This document shows positions 13,991 through 16,868 of a stretch of 16,868 nucleotides of DNA, piece after piece; within the stretch, counting starts at the first letter, position 1, and each line of letters opens with the position of its first letter. This DNA comes from JALHST01 sp038316335. Its GTDB lineage: Bacteria > Bacteroidota > Bacteroidia > Flavobacteriales > Flavobacteriaceae. The position numbers and the translations under genes are program-made. The notes under the pieces were generated by a model. The model searched no databases, was not told where the DNA came from, and worked only from the letters and a program-made list of their open reading frames with translations. The DNA lies in assembly GCA_038316335.1 (NCBI GenBank), contig JBBQAM010000069.1, positions 1 through 16,868 on the forward strand, in the 5' to 3' direction.

Positions 13991-15760
13991 TTAGGCCATT
14001 ACAAAGTACATTTTGAGGGCGCCACGGTTCTTTACCTCGATTTCGCCGCGGTATTCGCAGGCCCAGCTATCCTTGACAAGCGCATAGGTGGTCTCGCTGA
14101 TATTAATCTTGCCGGGTTCGGAAAGGGATTCCATTCGGGAGGCGACGTTCACCGTATCGCCCCAAATATCGTAGGCGAATTTTTTGGTACCAACCACCCC
14201 GGCCACGACAGGCCCGGTATTGATTCCCAGCCGAATATCAAAACTGCGTTCAACCGCTGTGATATCATTTTTGGTCTCCTCGACAAAGGCGGCAATTTCG
14301 AGTCCGGCCATCACCATGCGCTGGGCATGGTTTTTATCATTGGCATGCAAGCCCCCGGCGCACATATAGGCATCGCCGATAGTCTTGATTTTTTCCAAAC
14401 CGTGTTTTTCGATGATCTCATCGAATTTTGAAAAGTAAAAACCGATGGTCTCTACCAAGGCCTCCGGGGAGAGCTTTTCGGAATACGAGGTAAACCCTTT
14501 AAAATCGGTAAATAATACCGATACGGACTCATATTTTTTGGCTTTTACGGTACCATTTTTCTTTAATTCGTGGGCCGTTTCAGCCGGTAAAATGTTCAAG
14601 AGCAGGGCTTCAGACCGTTTTTTCTCCTTCGAAATGGTACGGTAATACCAGAACAATGAGACCAACAACAGGGCCGAAAAGCCCAGGATGATCTGTTGGT
14701 TCCTTTTTTGCTGGTTGAGGAGGTCTACCTCGGTCTGTTTCTGGGAGACTTCATAATTCGTACGCAAATCGGCCATTCTTTCGACCTCTTTAATATTCTT
14801 TACACTATCTCTATATGTAATATAATTTTTGTAATATCTATAGGAGGATGTAGAATCCCCTCTCTTTGCGTATAATTCCGAAAGTTTTAGGTTGGCGTCG
14901 CTTATTTGCTCCTTCAGCCCATGGCTTGTAGCTAATTGCAAACTCCGATTTCCATAGCCAAATGCTGTATCAAAATCATTTTGCCGAGCGTAGATATCGG
15001 CCATATAGGTAAGATAGACCGAAATCGGGGAATAATCCTCCAATTTCTCAAGAATCAGAATGGCATCATTGATTTTGGCTTCTGCCTGGGCATTTTTTCC
15101 TTGTTCAGCATATACCATTCCAATATTACCTAAATTGTAGGCCGTACCAATTTGGTACTTAATCTTTGAGAATATCCGACCAGACTCTTCAAAATTAACA
15201 AGGGCAGAATCGTACTCCTTATGATGAATGTATTCATCCCCGGCATTTAGTAGCGCGGTAGCAATACTCACACTGTCATTCACCATCCTTAGGATGCTCA
15301 GGGCACTTTTATAATATTTAATGGAATTATCATGATTTCCCATTACTGAATACACATCGGCAATGGTAATATTAATTTTGCCTACCGTCAATTTTAGTGA
15401 TTTAGTATGGGCCAATTCGGCGGCATATAGATAACTTTCCAAGGCATCGCCGAGGTTGCCTTTGAGCCTAAAGGCATGTCCTTTTTCAACATAGCCCCAA
15501 ATTACAGATTCTGATGAATCTACTTGTTGGGCAGTTTGTATATATTCAATACTATAGGCAAGTTTCCTTTCGGCATCCGTTTGATTTTCAGCAATTTCCT
15601 TAAGTAGTAATAATTTGTCCTGTTCACGATATTCCCCTTTTGAATAAATGATTTCCAAACTGTCGGCTAATGCCTTATTCTGTGCATATAGACAGGTTAA
15701 AAAAATAAGAAAAGCATTTAGTGTCAGATACACCTTTTTTTTTAACTCTCTATTTTTCAA
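13991..15760 (-). CDS. TPR-transmembrane class III adenylate cyclase
   Basis: A 589-residue membrane cyclase. Residues 1-26 look like a signal peptide (ending LYAQ). TPR-like helical repeats fill about 60-320 outside the inner membrane, a transmembrane helix lies at 357-373, and a cytoplasmic cyclase domain at 410-589. Catalytic residues are complete: metal-binding D419 (FTDFKGFT) and D463 (IGDAYM), base-selecting K459 (KIKTIGD) and D531 (YDIWGD), and transition-state N538 and R542 (VNVASRME). Lys/Asp at the selecting positions predict ATP, hence cAMP. The TPR part presumably senses a partner or ligand. The only usable start before residue 140 is TTG at 15760: an in-frame TGA lies five codons upstream, while an out-of-frame ATG (15776) opens an eight-codon mini-ORF overlapping the start. 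The gene lies 40 bases behind the small beta-sandwich gene. Confidence 0.92.
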   Translation of the reverse strand: MKNRELKKKVYLTLNAFLIFLTCLYAQNKALADSLEIIYSKGEYREQDKLLLLKEIAENQTDAERKLAYSIEYIQTAQQVDSSESVIWGYVEKGHAFRLKGNLGDALESYLYAAELAHTKSLKLTVGKINITIADVYSVMGNHDNSIKYYKSALSILRMVNDSVSIATALLNAGDEYIHHKEYDSALVNFEESGRIFSKIKYQIGTAYNLGNIGMVYAEQGKNAQAEAKINDAILILEKLEDYSPISVYLTYMADIYARQNDFDTAFGYGNRSLQLATSHGLKEQISDANLKLSELYAKRGDSTSSYRYYKNYITYRDSVKNIKEVERMADLRTNYEVSQKQTEVDLLNQQKRNQQIILGFSALLLVSLFWYYRTISKEKKRSEALLLNILPAETAHELKKNGTVKAKKYESVSVLFTDFKGFTSYSEKLSPEALVETIGFYFSKFDEIIEKHGLEKIKTIGDAYMCAGGLHANDKNHAQRMVMAGLEIAAFVEETKNDITAVERSFDIRLGINTGPVVAGVVGTKKFAYDIWGDTVNVASRMESLSEPGKINISETTYALVKDSWACEYRGEIEVKNRGALKMYFVMA

Positions 15761-15776
15761 AATAGTAGTTTTTCAT
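15750..15776 (-). other. Mini-ORF overlapping the cyclase TTG start
   Basis: ATG at 15776 encodes MKNYYFEK and a TAG at 15752-15750, in the +1 frame relative to the cyclase, whose TTG start lies inside it. It could couple cyclase translation to ribosomes ending the mini-ORF, could mark a frameshift at the true cyclase start, or may be chance. Confidence 0.35.
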
Positions 15777-15800
15777 AATATCTCCGAATACTTACACTCC

Positions 15801-16178
15801 TTATTGATGAATCTGAAGTTTAGGATCCTGTGTATATGGGTTGTTTGGGGCATCTTGTACAGTGTATATGATGTTATACTCCCTGGTGTTGCCTTTGGGA
15901 AATTGACCTATGGTGGCTTGCCAAGTGCCATCGGGTTGAGCGGCCGGATCCACACTGAATACGTCTTGCCCTGCCTTTTCAATAATTTGGATACTGGTAA
16001 TGGCCTCCGACATTTTCCATACCATAATATTCCCGGGGCTCACCAGGGTCGTTGTCTTTTGGTCGGCCGGTTCGGTAATCGAGGTGAAGCCGCTGTCATC
16101 GGCCAAGGTGGGCGGAAATGGGATAGCCGTGGTAGCGCCGATGGTAAGGGTGATGATTTTTGGTTTTGGTCCGCACAT
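15801..16178 (-). CDS. Small hypothetical protein, predicted beta-sandwich
   Basis: A 125-residue protein that I cannot name. It has no signal peptide (starts MCGPKPKIITLTIG) and no transmembrane segment. Alternating hydrophobic strands, with short turns rich in Pro, Gly, Asp and Asn, suggest an all-beta fold: PGNIMVWKM, ITSIQIIEK, GTWQATIG, YNIIYTV and the ending DPKLQIHQ. This order of strands, with a VW-type strand in the middle and a DPK-type C-terminus, recalls small Ig/cupredoxin-like bacterial proteins, but no metal-ligand set is present. The ATG at 16178 is the natural start. It is followed after 40 bases by the cyclase, so the two are probably co-transcribed. Confidence 0.7.
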   Translation of the reverse strand: MCGPKPKIITLTIGATTAIPFPPTLADDSGFTSITEPADQKTTTLVSPGNIMVWKMSEAITSIQIIEKAGQDVFSVDPAAQPDGTWQATIGQFPKGNTREYNIIYTVQDAPNNPYTQDPKLQIHQ

Positions 16179-16258
16179 AACGTTTGTTTTTTTAGTTCGT
16201 ATTTAGGTGTTGAATATTTGAGTTAAGATAAGGCATTCGCCCCCAATCGAAAAGCAAA

Positions 16259-16289
16259 ATTGTCCGAAACACCGAATTTATTGTCCGAA
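16259..16289. repeat. Direct repeat ATTGTCCGAA, 21-bp period
   Basis: The ten-base word occurs at 16259-16268 and 16280-16289, start to start 21 bases, i.e. two helical turns. It lies 81-111 bases before the start of the 125-residue gene and downstream of the 156-residue gene. Such spacing suits two regulator molecules bound on one face of the DNA. Could be chance or a decayed duplication. Confidence 0.45.
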
Positions 16290-16382
16290 CGCCTGTATTT
16301 TTTTATCGAATACCCCTACAAGCACTTCATAGCCTTTCTCCCAAGATAGCCTGTTGCGATCTTCCCCGAGATACAGCGGTCC

Positions 16383-16853
16383 TTAGGACGCTATATATTC
16401 AAAATACCGGGTAGTGCCTAAATTTTTATCCGGGAGATACCGAAATCCAAGGAACCGAAACCAGCTAATTTGGCTGGGATGGGCCGAAGTGGAGTATAGC
16501 CCGCAGGTGCAACCCATATATTGGCTGGCTTTCTCCTTTAAGAGCTTGCGCATCTCAAAGCTCAATCGCATGGCATGTGCTTGCATGTGTTTGCTGGCTA
16601 TGAAAAAGGTCTCATATTTTTTATCCCCTACTTTGTATCCCCCGAGTAGGGCAATAGGCTCTTGATCCGCGGTTTTCCAGAGTTTCGAATAGCCATCGAC
16701 CCGCGTTAGCGCCAAGTGTTCCTCTAAATAGGCCAATTGACTCTCGATGCCGTTTTCCGCTAGAAGCCCCCATTCATTGGCGGACACCTCCCACGGATGT
16801 TTTAGTATATACAAAATGTCCTCAGGATGTATTTCAAGCGATGTTTCAGTCAT
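16383..16853 (-). CDS. GNAT-fold-like small protein (putative acetyltransferase)
   Basis: A 156-residue cytoplasmic protein with no signal peptide. The pattern suggests an acetyltransferase-like fold: an N-terminal helix pair (about 10-45), a strand with ALLGGYKV (68-75), a strand with ETFFIASK (81-88), a long helix with AMRLSFEMRKLLKEKA (94-109), and the C-terminal HPSQISWFRFLGFRYLP (125-141) that resembles the GNAT 'x-rf-x-x-lGF' ending. The classic acetyl-CoA loop (Q/RxxGxG/A) is not evident. The layout also recalls small phage GNAT-like proteins such as T7 gp13-type (DUF2833), so a phage origin is possible. 204 bases separate it from the next gene, so cotranscription is uncertain. Function unknown. 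Confidence 0.65.
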   Translation of the reverse strand: MTETSLEIHPEDILYILKHPWEVSANEWGLLAENGIESQLAYLEEHLALTRVDGYSKLWKTADQEPIALLGGYKVGDKKYETFFIASKHMQAHAMRLSFEMRKLLKEKASQYMGCTCGLYSTSAHPSQISWFRFLGFRYLPDKNLGTTRYFEYIAS

Positions 16854-16868
16854 AATGTTTATAAATTC

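Noticed and set aside
13919..14431. 170-codon plus-strand open frame opposite the cyclase domain
   Set aside because: Antisense to the catalytic domain of the cyclase, which has all key residues; Gly/His-rich translation is typical of a shadow frame.
15648..16226. 192-codon plus-strand frame across the cyclase start and the beta-sandwich gene
   Set aside because: Antisense to two better-supported minus-strand genes; no recognisable domain and a poor start context.
1..16868. CRISPR array, tRNA or rRNA genes, intact insertion sequence
   Set aside because: No regularly spaced repeats, no cloverleaf or rRNA-like stretch, and no transposase frame with terminal repeats was seen on either strand.

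Overview
The window looks like chromosomal DNA from a marine-type member of the Flavobacteriaceae (Bacteroidota). The evidence is a short group-1/2 sigma factor of the flavobacterial RpoD type, a DUF6090-family protein, a SusE/SusF-like domain, moderate-to-low GC, gene starts without strong Shine-Dalgarno sequences, and one promoter that fits the Bacteroidota consensus TTTG-N20-TAnnTTTG. The genus cannot be fixed from the sequence alone. No rRNA, tRNA, CRISPR array, intact insertion sequence or prophage was seen.

Layout, left to right. (1) 352-1251 (-): a membrane-anchored neutral zinc metallopeptidase. (2) 2040-2900 (+): an RpoD-type sigma factor that appears diverged from the usual flavobacterial housekeeping RpoD. 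It has a clear terminator and is bracketed by two 51-bp direct repeats (1850-1900 and 3051-3101). (3) 3350-6489 (+): an exported M24B aminopeptidase P-like protein and an exported M1 aminopeptidase, a probable two-gene unit for peptide degradation. (4) 6523-8353 (-): a three-gene redox/electrophile-response unit (DJ-1/Hsp31-like protein, OsmC-like peroxidase, NADP-binding reductase-like protein). It is divergent from an HxlR-family regulator (8478-8825, +), with a palindromic operator candidate lying over the regulator's promoter. (5) 8838-9470 (-): a DUF3267 membrane metalloprotease-like protein. (6) 9922-11004 (+): a DUF6090 membrane protein whose C-terminus looks like a SusE/SusF-type beta-sandwich, an unusual fusion. 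(7) 11137-12192 (-): a zinc alcohol dehydrogenase of the YahK/CAD type, separated from the previous gene by a strong bidirectional hairpin. (8) 12450-13565 (-): a multi-pass membrane protein with a C-terminal DUF2914 domain. (9) 13991-16853 (-): a GNAT-fold-like protein, a small predicted beta-sandwich protein, and a TPR-transmembrane-adenylate cyclase that appears to start at TTG.

Most of the window is ordinary flavobacterial chromosome. The points most worth a second look are: the repeat pair around the sigma factor, whose copies encode the same peptide tail with only synonymous differences; the DUF6090-SusE/F fusion with its GC jump; the cysteine-free HxlR regulator with a possibly leaderless promoter and embedded operator; and the small cluster ending in the adenylate cyclase, with its TTG start and overlapping mini-ORF. 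No complete, clearly new defence or mobile system could be demonstrated.
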